Assembly (NCBI GenBank): GCA_019321725.1
Contig: CM033106.1
Span: forward strand, 31,484,118-31,548,117
From: Paulownia fortunei
Taxonomy: Eukaryota > Streptophyta > Magnoliopsida > Lamiales > Paulowniaceae
Reading direction: 5' to 3'
DNA: 64,000 nucleotides
The number at the start of each line of letters is the position of its first letter. Within the stretch, counting starts at the first letter, position 1. Shown piece after piece: positions 51,207-64,000 of the stretch. Both the position numbers and the translations under genes were made by a program. The notes below the pieces were generated by a model. That model made no database searches and was not told where the DNA came from. It saw nothing but the letters and a program-made list of their open reading frames with translations.

Positions 51207-54200
51207 TTAAAACCAAGGCATCCACCATATATACATCTTTCCAAGGTTTTTGAGAGAAACTGCTTCTGAAATTAGACGGCGAGCTTGTCCTTCTACAGCA
51301 AGAGGCAAAGATGGTGCTGCTCCTACACCAACAACAACTCCTTGCAGACGCGCTTCTATGTTACTGATGGCTCGCTGAAAGTTCAACCACAAGAATCTCA
51401 GCAATTATCTAGTTTTTGTCAGACAATGACTCAATTAGGGCAAATTACCCAACCCAACTAGCCATATTTTAGGAAAACAGCGAACAGAACTTGTCAAAGG
51501 AGAACAGAGACTCAAACCTGTGCATGTGGATTTTGTACTTCTACTCCACTAGACTTGTGAGATTTAGTCCATTCCACAAGAGGATCATGGATAAAAGTCT
51601 CTAGAACACTCATGAGTGTCTCCTTGTGTGCCCTTAGAACTGAAAGTGTGATCTCAGAAACCCTCAGGTAGGTGCCCTCAAAGCCTGTGATGCCGAGCCC
51701 ATCAATCATGTTCTAAATAACCCCCACCCAAAAAAAAAAAAAAAGGAAGAAAGAAAAACAAAAAAAAAAACAGTTCATTAGAGTATTGTAGCTAAAAAGA
51801 AGAACAAAGCAAGAAATTGGCATTATACACCTGAAAATGGTTAAATAAACCATTCAATGAATATTTTACTAAAAATTCAGCAAAAAAGTAAAACTGTAAA
51901 ACTGATTTCAATCTGACTTCAGCCTCCTTGCCAAGATTCGCTAATCAGCAGAGGAGGTTCAATGACAAAATAGGAATAATTTTTAATTGTTATTTTATGA
52001 ATTTTTCAACATCGATACAAGACACTAGAACTTGTCATCCCAAATACACAAAACCCCATGTCTTAATAGTTCTTACTCAGAGTTTCTACTTATTTTTGCC
52101 TTTTCGCCCTTACCTGTGTCAGTCTGAAAGGCACCAACTCCGGCTTCTCCAGCTGCAGGCCTTTGTCAAACAAGCAACTAAAATCAACATGGACACAATC
52201 CCCCGTCGTAGAGTCGAAAAGAATGTTTTCACCATGCCGATCCCCGAGGCCAACAATGTGCCCAACCATTGACCAAACTGCAGTAGTATGTGCATAGGCA
52301 ACACGAGCCCTAAACCACATAGCTGGTTCCGAAAATGTGTTTAGAAACCATTTGTGGAAAGCTGGAGGGAACATTGGCAGAATTTTGGTCTTTAACATTT
52401 CATCTTCTGGCATTTTACCTTGTGATTGGTCATAAATACGCTTAATTTGAGGATTTGTTTTCTGTCTATCAAACTTTCCACAGCTTATATAGATATCCTG
52501 GAGAATATGTCGGAGCCCACGAGTATGAGGCACCCACTCAACCATCCCACAATCTTCTGTCAGTGGAATCACCGCAAATGTACGAATATAAAGCTTCCGA
52601 CGACGACTTTCAGGGCATTTAGACAATAAACGATTTATCATTGCATTGAATTCCATCATTCGTGCATCTTTTCTAAGGTCATCCTTTGGTTTGCAAAGAA
52701 ATGGACGTTCAGTCCCATCACTGCCCATGAGAATAATCTGCAAATAATATATTAGGTATCGTTAGCAAATGATATGAAGTTGAAAACATGCAAATTTTAA
52801 AAAGCCTCTTAGAAATTCATAAAACCGGTCAAAGAAACAGTTCCACTTAGCCATCCAACTTGGAGAAATGTGAGTGTGTTATAGCGTTAGATATGGAAAC
52901 TAATCAAATCAATGGACTAAGACAGAATGCTAACATTCACTGTCTCACTCAGTAGGGGGAAAAGGAACTTCAATGAAATATTTTTTAAGTGGAACTCAGA
53001 AATTCGATCTCGAGACATTAGTTAGACAAACTAATCAAACAAGCCTCCTCAGTAGGGGAAAAAAAGGAAACTCAATGAAATATCAAAATTTTGATCAAAT
53101 TCAGAAATTCAATCTCAAGACATTCTTTTTGTGGCAATGAATTTGCAATAAATGGTGAGCCGGAGAAAAGAAAATGACAGGAAAAAAAAAAGAAGAAGAA
53201 AAAAGAGAGAGTAACCAAATCAAGTCTTACTTTCTTTGGACGTTGAAGTGACGCAAGAATCTCAGCCTCATCTGCTATTCCGGATATTGTTGGTAGATCT
53301 GAATATGAAAAGATATCAGATGTACCAGAATCAGTCAGATTCACATCATATGAAGGTAGATTAACAGTAAGAGATTCCTGGGTTGGCATTATAATTTCGA
53401 CAGGCATCATCCTCTTTAGGGCACTAAACTCGGTTAAAATATTGATCGTCCTTGCCTTTGTTTGGCCTGGATGGAAGCATAACCTGATTAGATGATCCAC
53501 TAGTGTGGCAAATTGCACAAACATAGAGTTAGAACCTCCTTGACTGGATCCTCTTCTAGCAGCTTGTATAATCTCAGCAGCAGCCTCCCTTCTTGAAGAA
53601 ACTGTAGATTTTGTAACAGCTGCCATGGTCCAAAGGGCTTGCTGTGGATACTGCCGGAGAACAGAAGTAATGATATGTTTCACCAAGCGGACAGTTTCTT
53701 CATTTTGGTGGCAAATCCTCGATACCAGTTGAGGCAAGACAGTCAACCATTGGTAGGTTGGCAAGTCCTTCAAACACCCTCTCATGATGCTCATTATCTA
53801 AGCAAGAGAGAGAAAATTCACAAAAAAGAATTGAATTGAGAAAATAAGCATTAGAGTTTTAATTGGTGAAATTACTACCTTCCCATGAACATTCTTCATA
53901 TCTTTACTGGATTGTAGATTACTTCTATAATAAACACTCCCAAAGTCAAACCACAATGTTAACAACCTTGGCAGGCCTGGAATAGATTCTTGTGGCCCCT
54001 GTGAAGTCCTTTCGCATAAAACAACAGCACATCTGGAAGGTAAGTACACCACCTTCGCTCTGAATTTACATTTGTAGACGTAACAAGCGCTAAATTAGAT
54101 GGCACCACTCTCATAGATTGGTCAGTACTGTCTTCTTGGCGTTTTCGAGCATCAACAAGCACTTCATCACAGTACTTTGCCATGTAGAAGTATCCCTTCT

Positions 54201-57200
54201 CCCACTTGGGCTGCAATTCCTTCACCCTGGAATATAGATTTATCACATCTTCCTTCTGCTTTTGCCCAGTGTAGTGGATCCACCTTGAGTAAAGGAGGAG
54301 GGTCTTTGCTACATCTAGATTCTCATTCATAGACTGAGTATCAGAGAGCAAAGGGGGAGGATTTACAGGAACCACAGAGAAGCTGGTAATTGATGATATA
54401 GCAGCAGAGCCAACAACCTCTATGGGCATGTTGAGAAGGGATTGTTGCAGCTCTGCAATGGCACCATCTGCCCGCCTGGTGCTCCACAGAAGCTTAGCTT
54501 TCTCAATGTGAACATTAGATGCCCCAGCGGCCTCGGCTTCCAAAATTGCTCGATTTGCAGCTTCATAATGACCAGCTGAACGACAAAGTTTTGCGTATTG
54601 TATCCAGCAACTCCCAAGTTGAGCACCAAGACCACTGGCACTAAAAACAAGTCTTTGGAAGGCTAAGAGGGGTTCCCTTGCCCATAAAGATGGTTGGGTA
54701 AGTTTGAGCCGGCTTTCCCAGTTATCCAACGTCCTTGAGAATTCTGGTTCGTCTAGTTGGAATCTCCTCCCCAAAAAAGACTCACCATTAAGAAGAGAAC
54801 TGAAATCCTCAAGCTCCCGGAGCAAGTGAAGCTTGACAACAAATGGGTATGCTCGTGCATAAGAATCCATCCCAGCAGCAGCAAGAGGAGCAATCAGAGC
54901 TTGTTTAGACAATGCAATTTTCTCAGCAACAGAAAATTGATCCTTTTTCATCATTGCCTGAAGAATCTTTGCAACATCCTTGTCAAAAAAAGCATTACTC
55001 TCAGAGCTGCTACAAAGTAAACCTTCTTCATCAGCCCCAGTAAGGTACTCATCCATCAAGTCCCACCTCCCAAGCCTCCAGGCAGCCTGAACCCCTTGGG
55101 TGCACCATGTTTTCCTAGACGAAGGAATCCTAGAAATTAATCCATCTACATACGTTACCATGGCCTGTAAATGACACATGTTCAGCAAGCAGTTAAGGAC
55201 ATCAGAGTGACTCTGAATGGAAAAGGGTTCCATCTGCAGAGCCTGCTCACAAGAAGTCAAAACTTCAGCCCAGTTTCCTGCCTTTTTATTAATCAAGAGA
55301 TGGTCTTGCAAGCTTTTTGATTTACGTAGAGATGCCAAACCGGATAAGCCATCTGGCTCATCTAATCCACCGTATACTTCCATTAAAAAAGATATGTCTT
55401 TGTCCTCAAAGACACCACTCCTTTCAGAAGCAGGGTTGAAAGCCCCCGACTTGTCCCGCACATAAGACTCAAAGTACAATAAAGACCTGGCATAAGCCTG
55501 ACACCTGAATGAGGCCTTAGCAAGGGTAATCTTAGGAATTGCACCCAGGAGTTCTGACACGCGTTTGCATTGTATAAGCACTTGGTTGGAATCCTTTGGA
55601 AGAGTCATACTCTGGTCCTTCAACTTGACAGCTTGTGGCTTAGGGTTGGACGATTGAAGAGGGTGGGAAAGGGCAAGTTCTTGTTCAACATCATCAACCC
55701 ATTGGCCTAGATTATCAAGAAGAGTAAATACAGCTTGAATGCACACCTCACTTTGCCCAGAATTATTACCATGAACAGCAGTAGTGCTACTATCTGAGGC
55801 GGCCGCATCAAGAACTGATAAAATTTCCTTTGTTATGCCGCTGCGTGCCTCCTCGGTACCATCACACACAGCATTTAAGACTAAGTAGGGTAGAAGATAC
55901 ATGGCTATTTGCATATCATGACGCACTATACCTCGACAAGCATTAAAAATTGTAGACCGAGAACCTGTGGCTTGTGCAGTTAATTTTTTAATCCAAAAAT
56001 ATATCCATCTTCTATATGACATCGAAGGGCGGTATATAGGACCACAAGCAGCCAAATCTGACACATTGGGGAGTTGGAATCTTGAGGTCAAGCAAGGGGC
56101 TATTATCTCTTTGATATAATTAGAGAACCGGTCCCACAATCTCTGCCCCCTACCAAACATTTCAGTGCAGTCATCCATGCCCCTGGTAGAAGACTTGCCC
56201 ACCTTTAGATGTTGTTTGTCTTTAGTCCGTTCTAAAACATTCTCATCAAGCGATGCCCCACATCCTGCAATTTTTAGCAGCTCCTGAATAGCCAGTGCAG
56301 CTGAATCTTGAATGATGGTATCAGGTGCGGCTCTGAAAGCCCTGGCCAGATGTTTATGGATCAACTCGAAAATCAAATCATCATCAGAACATGCAATTTT
56401 AAACCGTGTACTGGAAAATCCCTTGATTTTGGCAGGATCAATAGCACCAAGTGCTCCAAGGCAATCTGCACATATCAGCTTCAGCCGCTGTCCAACTAAA
56501 GTCCTTGATTCCTCTGCACACCCTTTGAGCAGTGATGTTATCAAAGAGTTCATTACATCCATAACCGAATCCCCTTCCTTAGTGAACAAAGCCATGAACT
56601 CCTCCCTTTTCAGGTTCAGCAGCTTGCTCAGCTCAGATGCTACCATGTATCTTACATTCAAATTTTCATTATTTAATCCTCCACAACATCATGTAATTGA
56701 TCTTTCAGCGTCATCAAGCCACGTGCTTCTTGAATCACTATGTTCACTTCTGCGAGGGCAGGAACGTTGGGTACAGTAGGGAACTCACGGATATGCTGCT
56801 TTAGAATAACCTTATTCTGAACCACAAGTTCTTCCAATATCTCCACAATTTGACTCATATGGGGAGATGAATTTCCTGTCTCTCTCTCCAAGAAAGGAAC
56901 AAGAGCAGCAAAAACTTGAGAAATAACATGTTTAGTGCTAGATGGTGACACAATAGCTAATTCCTTTAAGAACAAATGCAATACGGAAAGACCCTCACCC
57001 TGAAGCCATTCCTTATTGATAGCATGCATGAGAAGAACCATAATCTTTGGTACATATGTGCTAAGATGGGAGCCCATCAATTTAATCAGCATCTCTATCC
57101 GTCTGAGGGCTTGTTTTTGCAATGACATATCCTCTGCATGAAGCATTTTTCTATCGATGCTGTTCAGCAAACCAACAACATGGTTCCTCAAAAATCCTGG

Positions 57201-60200
57201 AAGATCTTCACTACCAGTCAGAATTCTTGCAACTTCTTTTATCATACGCGGTACCCTAGCTAACCTGTAAGAAGGTTGATTACAGTCACATTGTGTTCTG
57301 TAGAATACATGCTAAAGAAAACTGTGAATAAAATAAATGTAATAAATACATCCAAAGAACAGAGATGGTTATAACGTGAAATGAGAATCATAATAAAGTT
57401 CCCCAAATATGGGTTCCACAAGGAATTGAAAAGGCCAGAATAAGCAAAACCTCAAGGCAGAGCCTCAAAAGCATGATTGTTTAAAACAATCCATCATTCT
57501 ACACTTTCAAACTAGTGATTCATTATACTTGCAACATGTGTACCCCCACAAAATACCTTTTATGTGCATGTTTTATCAAGTACCTTTTACTTATTTCTTC
57601 TGAATCATCGACATCGCTAAAGCATATAAGTTCATCTAAAAGTGCAGGTAAAGCAGCAGCAAAAATTTCTTGATTGTCAGATCCAGTATGTTCATGGTAG
57701 AACTGCAAAGCAGATTTTAATTCCTGCCCATCAGCTTGATGAAGAGCAAAGGCAAGTACTTTGGGCAGCCAATTAACAATTAGTTGCACCATGTCTGTGT
57801 TCAAACACTTCGCCAACTCATATAAAGTTGCTAGTGCTAGATCATTATCATGCTGGAGGACCACAAGTCTTGGAAGAACAACAGGAATCATCCTCTTGAC
57901 AAGTTCTTCAGTTTCAACACCAAGAACAGCTGCTGAAAATTCTTCAACCATTTTTGGCTGTTTGGCAAGCCTCATACATAGATAATCATATAATTCATGT
58001 CGGATATGAAGAACTTTTGAAATGAGCGCTTCAAGTCCCCCTGTATGATGTAAGTAGCAAGATCTATTTATCAACTTTGAGGCAATTAGCCGCACTGTAA
58101 CATAAGGATTGTCAAGCTGATCGATCAATAAAATAAGAGAGAACAAAAAGAGTTGACTATGAATATCCACAGCTTGCATGATTGTTGCTGCCGTTTCTAG
58201 AAGGGTTTCAAAAACCAGAGGATCCTCAGCAGCTGCCAAAGCATGTTTTATTTTGTCCATGAACCTCTGTTCTTTAGATTTGTTTGCAGCATCCTTACAT
58301 GAAAATAAATAGTCCAAAATAGGCTCCTGGAGGAAGAAACTAATCTGTGAGCCAAATGCCTGTCTCACATTTTTGTTCCTGTGAAGGAGTAAAAAATCAA
58401 CACATTGTACCCATTGGGATCTTGTCTTAAGCAAAATATTTTCAGTTCCATGCAAAAGGATCCGCTGAATCATTCTTACACAAGCAACTTGAACTTCTTC
58501 TGATGATTCATCATAGAGGAGCTCAAAAAAGAGAGACTGCAAATAGGTATAATCACAACTCAGAAGAAAATCTGTTTTATGCATGCTAGGCAAAAGAACT
58601 GTTGAACATGACCCATAGTTGACTGCAGAAATGCTGTCACACTTTGAACACCAAAACCCCTGCAACAGATGATCCATAGGTAAGTCATCTTTCTCCTTGT
58701 CCTTCTTCAAGTATAATTTGCATTCAGCTTCCAGAATTCCAGCAGCACCATTACAATATCCATATAGGCATGCCAGATGACCAAGAGAGAGGGGAATGAT
58801 TTTCCTGACTTGCTCATTTTTCTCTTTCTTTAGAGTCCTGCAAGAGAATTTTATTTATTTTTTAAATAAAGGAGCTTTAAACACTTCATTTCATTTTTAA
58901 GAAGCATGCTACACTTTCAGTATGTTGTCAATGCACCAGGTTAATAACTAAAATCAATATAATTTGGCAGTGCCTAAATTCAGAATGGGCTGTACGATAA
59001 AAGAATAGTTCACTGCAATCAAGCCCCAGCAGGCAGACAATTACTTGAATTCGACTGAATCAAAAATTAGAGCCCGGTCCTACAACTTCACTATGACAAC
59101 CGGTAATTACTATCTACATGGGTTTTAATGGAGATCATGACCAACATGGAAACAAAAGGACAGGAAAAGGAACGAGAAGATAAAGCACAGAAAGAAATGG
59201 ATTAAGTTATGTGGCCAGATTGAAAGCTTTACGTGGGACATAAGACAAATATAGCTACAGCATGAAGTAACAACTCAAGAAGAAACTACTACTTCAACCA
59301 AAGTAGTCTCGAGGTGAGCAGAAGCACTAATTAGCTTCATCACAGTAATGCAGTAAGTACTCAAATATATTAGATGCTCTGCCTTCACACATTATTCTTG
59401 AAAAAAGATCCTACTAAACGAAATATGTGCTATTTAGATTAACAGGTAGTAGACACTTGCACATACTCAGTTAATTAAAAGTGCATTTTTCACTTACTCC
59501 AGCCTGTTGAACATATGTGTCAGAAAACCAAAACCGGAGAATAGGACAATCACTGGCATAGAGATAACAGCTTCAGTTCTAACTTCTTCTTCTCCATCAT
59601 GAAGCCCCAAGTCCAGAATATCAAGATCCACTCCGTGCTGTGTTATACAACCAATCCTGGACAGAATGCGAATTGAGAGACATTTTGCCTTCCAGTGAGG
59701 ATGGGATTCTATTATTGAAGGAGCACAGTTCCATGGAAGCTTTAGCAGTGGTCGCAAGAAATCTCCAATGTCACCAGTATTTTCAAAGATCATAAGCTTA
59801 TTCTCTTTAGGTAGAGACCCTAAGATGAAATAGAATGGGTTTAATAATTACAAAATGAGAAATGATATATCTTAAAGAGATTTCAGCAAACAAGCTAGAA
59901 AATCAATATTCTCATGCAATGCAGTTTGAATGACCAGGCTTTAATCGGGGAAGCAGCATTCGATGATTAATTATTAAGCCTCACAATTCTTCACCAAACA
60001 TTCAGAACATCGCCTCATCAATATTTTCAACAAAGCACAAGTTCTAATTTAAGAAAAAGGGGAGAGGGGGTGAAGAAAGAAAGAAAGAAAGAACTCATAT
60101 AAATGTTATGCAGTTATCTATGAATATTAAGCTCACATAACAGTTCCATTACCTTGCAAAAGCAGTAGTCTGTGAACTGCTTCTAGGAAAATGGATAGAT

Positions 60201-63200
60201 CAAGAGGAAATGGAAGCTCTTGCTCTGCCTGCTAGATTTATTCAACATTATAAAATGACACAATCCAAATTAAAAGGAAAATCAAACGAAAACGAAAAAA
60301 CAAACCTGCTCAAGCATCCAAGAAATCCACTTGCACGTTTGCCGATATATGCAAAGGGAAAGGTCGGCATGTGGGTGGTCGGAAAAAACAATACAGAGTG
60401 TGCAAATAGCTGTCAGTGCAATTTCTGTCTTCAACGAATTAGAGTTCTCCCCGGGAGGTTTTAGAAATTCAAGTAAAAGATTTAACGAGGCACACATAAA
60501 ATCAGCATATTCTTTTTCTCCAACTCCAGTAAAATTACTTACAAACTTGCATATATCCTGACATATAGTGCTGGAATAATTATCTATCTTTTGCCGCTTT
60601 GTTTCCGAAGTTTCTATATCCTGAACCGATCTTTTGCCCCCAACTTTTGAGCTTTCATGTTCATTATCTCTTGACTCGTGTAGAACAGTGTGATTATCAC
60701 CAGTCATTATCCTTCCAACAAGATTAGGACCAAGCCTGGAAACAGCACCTTTGAAGCAGTCTATTAAATGAAAAATGGGCTTGGATGAACAAAGCAAACA
60801 AATGAGACATTCTGGCCTCCAGGAATAAGGAGGGCATGTTTTTGCAATTCGAACATATGCACTGCACAGGCCAGCCTGAAATTTTAAGAAGATAGAATAG
60901 TAAATTGCAGCCAGACAATTAGATTTAACAAGTTCATCAACTAAAATTTCTACATAGATACTACTCCGGATACAAAGCAGTTAATGTCATTATAGCTACA
61001 AAGCATATAAATGGATAAAAGTAGTCACTAGAAGTGATTTATGCACACATACGAGACGAGATGTACAAGATCGAATACAACATGCTCATGCACAAGCACC
61101 CCGAATAGGCATACATTTATTATGTATATGTAATAGAAAGAGGAGACAATGTCAATGATATGCAGAATTGACCTTCAGCTCCAAGCTCCTTGTCTTCAGC
61201 ATTGACTCAGGAAAGATACGAACTATATCAGCTGCTGTCGACCTGACGACGTCATCAGGACAACCAGAATGCAAGGACTGAAGACATCCTCCCAGAGAAG
61301 AATCATAAACCGCACTTCTGCAATCAAATTTTTGTGGCTGTGAGAAAATAACATACACAGGACAGCTTCAACAGCCAACGTTGATAATGAAGAGGACAGC
61401 AAGAAAGCTCATCAAAGATTGTGCATAAGCCAGGCAAAAGCTAGGTATCTAAAAGTTTCAGATAGGACAGAAGTTTAAAAGGTTTTCATAAGTTGGAAAT
61501 CATTAAATATTTTAAAGCCATCACAGAATCAGAGAGTGTGGATTAGGATGATTAAACTGCAAACAAAATTATGATTCGGCTAATCAGGAGGCTAGACTCC
61601 ACCAGCTCAAAATTATAAAATCAAGAGAAAACTCACTAGATGATACATCATGGTAATCTTATTTTATAGCCACTCGTAAACGTAAAATCAATGGTAGCAT
61701 GATTACTAACAGGAAAAGAAATAATGATTCAGCTACCGTGAGGCTAGACTACAGTGGTACAAAACATAGTAATAAACAGAAAACTCACACCATGATACGT
61801 CATGGTAAATCTTGTTTTCCACTGGTATGATTATTTATTTTCTAACTTGAACAATTTTATTAGGAGACCATGTTTATAAAATTCTTTTTCAACATAATAT
61901 ATAAAAGGAGTGTGACAGCCATCACCAAAGGGTGAAGAAAAGGTAGGAAGGCGGCAGTCTTTTCATTTAGATGTGGACCAAGGTTATCATTGAATCGGTT
62001 AATATACAAAAGTTACATGAATGCTAGGTACTAATGGTGATTTTTAGGCATTTGAGTTATAATAAAGCAAAACTTTTGAAAAAGAACAATCTGAATACCG
62101 AATGGGGGAAGTTATTGTGTAGGCTAAGTTACAATCAATTGGCATACCTGAATACTGAAACTGCCTCAACGCCGCCGCTTAGTATGATTGTCATTGATTG
62201 TATTAGTTTTTCAGTAGGAACAATCTCACAGTTTTTCCTTGCTCCAATGAGGCGTGCAAAGTCAAAACATGCCTTCAAAAAATTTGAGAAGTTAGACAGC
62301 CTATATTCAACATGCACAAAATCAAATGATTACACAAATGTAATCTGAAGAAACTGTGGCAATTTGCGATGAAATCTACCCACCATGTGCAGATCATCAT
62401 CTCCATAGCACAAAAGCTTGCAGACAGCCAAAACACATGATGCATCCAAAAGCCCTTCAACATATAACGTTCCTTCAGTTAAGCATTTACATAGTAGCTT
62501 GATGGCTGAAGTGGCAAAGGCTAGCCACCTTTCTTTTCCTGTAAGATCAATTAATATTCCTTCTCCATTGGTTGGCTTGTTACATATTGGAAGATCACCG
62601 AGAAGGGCAGGATCATTGCGAATTCTGGCAAAAGACTCGCAGAAAGACTTCAACCACAATCTTTTTGGTTCCATTGATCCTCTCTCATCACAAATTGAGG
62701 CAGCATATAGAAGATCTATGAAGGAAAATATTTTGATGGTCAAAACAGATATTTGGAAAAGGCCAAGTGTTTTCAGATGAGAACAATAAAGTCTGCTGCC
62801 CGTAAAAGGATAACATAAATAGCACTCTACAAAAGGGAGAAATCGGTCAATCAAATTGAGAAAAAGTGATCCCAATTCACTGTAGAAATTCTGACAGTTC
62901 AATATGTGTACCTTCAGTTAACGACATAGTATCCATGAAGAATTGGCGGTATGCATCCCGATCACCTGTTCGGAGTAAGGATAGCAGGGATCCAACAGCC
63001 TCAAAAATAGCACCATGTCGGGAGCTGAATACAAGCAAAACAACAATACTATTTAATCAAACAGAAGCTCTTTCAAAAATATTAAATAACCATCTATCTT
63101 AAAATCTTGAAAAATTAACAGCAGGAAAACCAAGAAACCTAAAGAAAACTACAAATTTCCCCTCAGCTTAACAAACTACACATTGCAAAATTTTACTAAA

Positions 63201-63684
63201 AAACAGTGGTACGGAATTAAGTTACTAATCCACTGATATAGAAAATAAAAAAACATAACGAAAAATCGCATGACCGACCGAAATGCAGGTTCAGCAAAGA
63301 AGGGCAAAATGCGACCGACAACAGGAAGCACAGCATTCGCCTTTCCATGATAGAAAACTCCCGGAAAATTCTTCGCAGTGTGTGCCAATAGCTTGAGTAC
63401 TGCAATCACCTCTCTCTCTTTGGCTACAATAAATTTGATTTCTTTTATTAAAAAAAAAAAAAAAAAAACTCCAAGAATCAAAGATTCAACTAAACATGAA
63501 TAACTATATATGAGCATATTCACATACCGAAAGAGGAAGGAACAACGTAGGTGTGGAGGAGACTGGGAAGGACGGCGCGGAATCGGGACTCCAAAGCCTC
63601 GTCGTTTTGCCTGTTGAGAGTGGTTGATGATGATGCCGCTATGCGTTCTCGGAGCTCGTGCACCAGGCTCGACAGAGTCGCCAT
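51207..63684 (-). CDS. ATR: ATR serine/threonine kinase, complete gene with two apparent frameshifts in exon 11
   Basis: Fifteen exons: 63528-63684, 63279-63423, 62912-63024, 62384-62715, 62148-62272, 61173-61317, 60306-60875, 60153-60228, 59498-59819, 57584-58837, 53879-57264, 53231-53797, 52114-52737, 51518-51712, 51207-51374. With two missing bases allowed for, the product is 2726 residues (Arabidopsis ATR about 2702 from memory). N-terminal HEAT-like repeats, a KRQK basic patch in exon 7, and the FAT region in exon 11 precede a PI3K-like kinase: KPKDDLRKDARMMEF (about 2414-2428), catalytic GDRHGEN (about 2563-2569), DFS of the metal-binding loop (about 2583) and the FATC tail ending MYIWWMPWF. 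ATR, with ATRIP, senses RPA-coated single-stranded DNA and signals replication stress in the nucleus. Exon 11 changes frame near 56680 and 53975, each lacking one base. Confidence 0.96.
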
Positions 63685-64000
63685 CGTGTTGTGTGTGTGT
63701 GTAGAGTGCGTTGAGAGAGGGTCTGTGAAGTAGAGAATTTTCCTCTGGTTTTCCCTCCTATTTACAGTTTGATATTCTGCGGGAATTTATTGTCGGATTA
63801 ACATAAGACTGACGGGTGTCCGTCCGTCAGGCTGTATACCCGTTGTACAGTGGCGGGCAACTTTCCTAATGCGCAGCAGTGAGCCGGATCCAGGTAGCCT
63901 ACTATATATCGGAGGCGGCTTTCCTAATGCATGCGAAAATTGAAAAGCCCAATTTCTTTTTTCAAATTTGTGGCTAGTTACCAAAATTGAAAAGCCTACT
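63685..64000. other. ATR upstream region and window end
   Basis: The ATR leader and promoter should lie here. No obvious TATA box is present on the minus strand, as is common for housekeeping genes. A GC-richer patch (63805-63900) contains a small hairpin with arms TGACGG/CCGTCA (63810-63829), and CTTTCCTAATGC occurs twice (63861-63872 and 63919-63930). The minus-strand open frame over this patch is not supported as a gene. Confidence 0.5.

Noticed and set aside
53959..57245. Two separate proteins (190 and 900 residues) instead of one ATR exon
   Set aside because: They are adjacent pieces of the same conserved ATR sequence, split only by one-base shifts; the piece starts are internal to the protein.
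63787..63984. Minus-strand 65-residue frame upstream of ATR
   Set aside because: The frame lacks a recognised domain and lies in the ATR promoter region; open only because the patch is GC-rich and short.

Overview
The window looks like nuclear DNA of a eudicot plant. Non-coding DNA is AT-rich, genes are split by many short GT-AG introns, and every recognisable protein has its closest remembered relatives in flowering plants: the chloroplast thioredoxin CDSP32, sterol methyltransferase SMT2, a PPR-SMR protein and plant-type ATR kinase. I cannot name the species. No virus, CRISPR array, rRNA, tRNA or bacterial-style operon was seen.

Layout, left to right: (1) 1.8-2.7 kb, minus strand: CDSP32-like double-thioredoxin protein. 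(2) 7.1-8.1 kb, minus strand: intronless SMT2. (3) 12.1-35.9 kb: a family expansion of four paralogous 14-exon major facilitator transporters of the TetA/HIAT1-like type (called MFS-A to MFS-D here). A, B and C run head to tail on the plus strand; D lies on the minus strand, tail to tail with C. (4) 37.7-38.8 kb, minus strand: two-exon F-box/LRR protein. (5) 40.5-45.7 kb, minus strand: WD40 protein of the DCAF8 type, with a large Asp-rich open frame in its last intron. (6) 47.0-48.4 kb, plus strand: two-exon PPR-SMR protein, divergent from the DCAF8-like gene. (7) 51.2-63.7 kb, minus strand: a complete 15-exon ATR checkpoint kinase gene, tail to tail with the PPR gene. The rest is AT-rich spacer with microsatellites and a few hairpins.

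Apart from the transporter cluster the genes are independent housekeeping or stress genes; I see no shared pathway. The most checkable results are three single-base losses, each beside a short G or C run: one in the first exon of MFS-A and two in the long exon 11 of ATR. Paralogue exon lengths and intron phases prove a base is missing at each site. Either they are assembly indels, or both genes are damaged in this accession. Other points of interest are near-perfect exon-length conservation across the four transporters, a phase-compatible Asp-rich alternative 3' exon in the DCAF8-like gene, and a CLPC instead of CGPC active site in the CDSP32 homologue.

No wholly new biological system was found. 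Coordinates for multi-exon genes run from start codon to stop codon; exons were joined by hand using splice consensus and phase.
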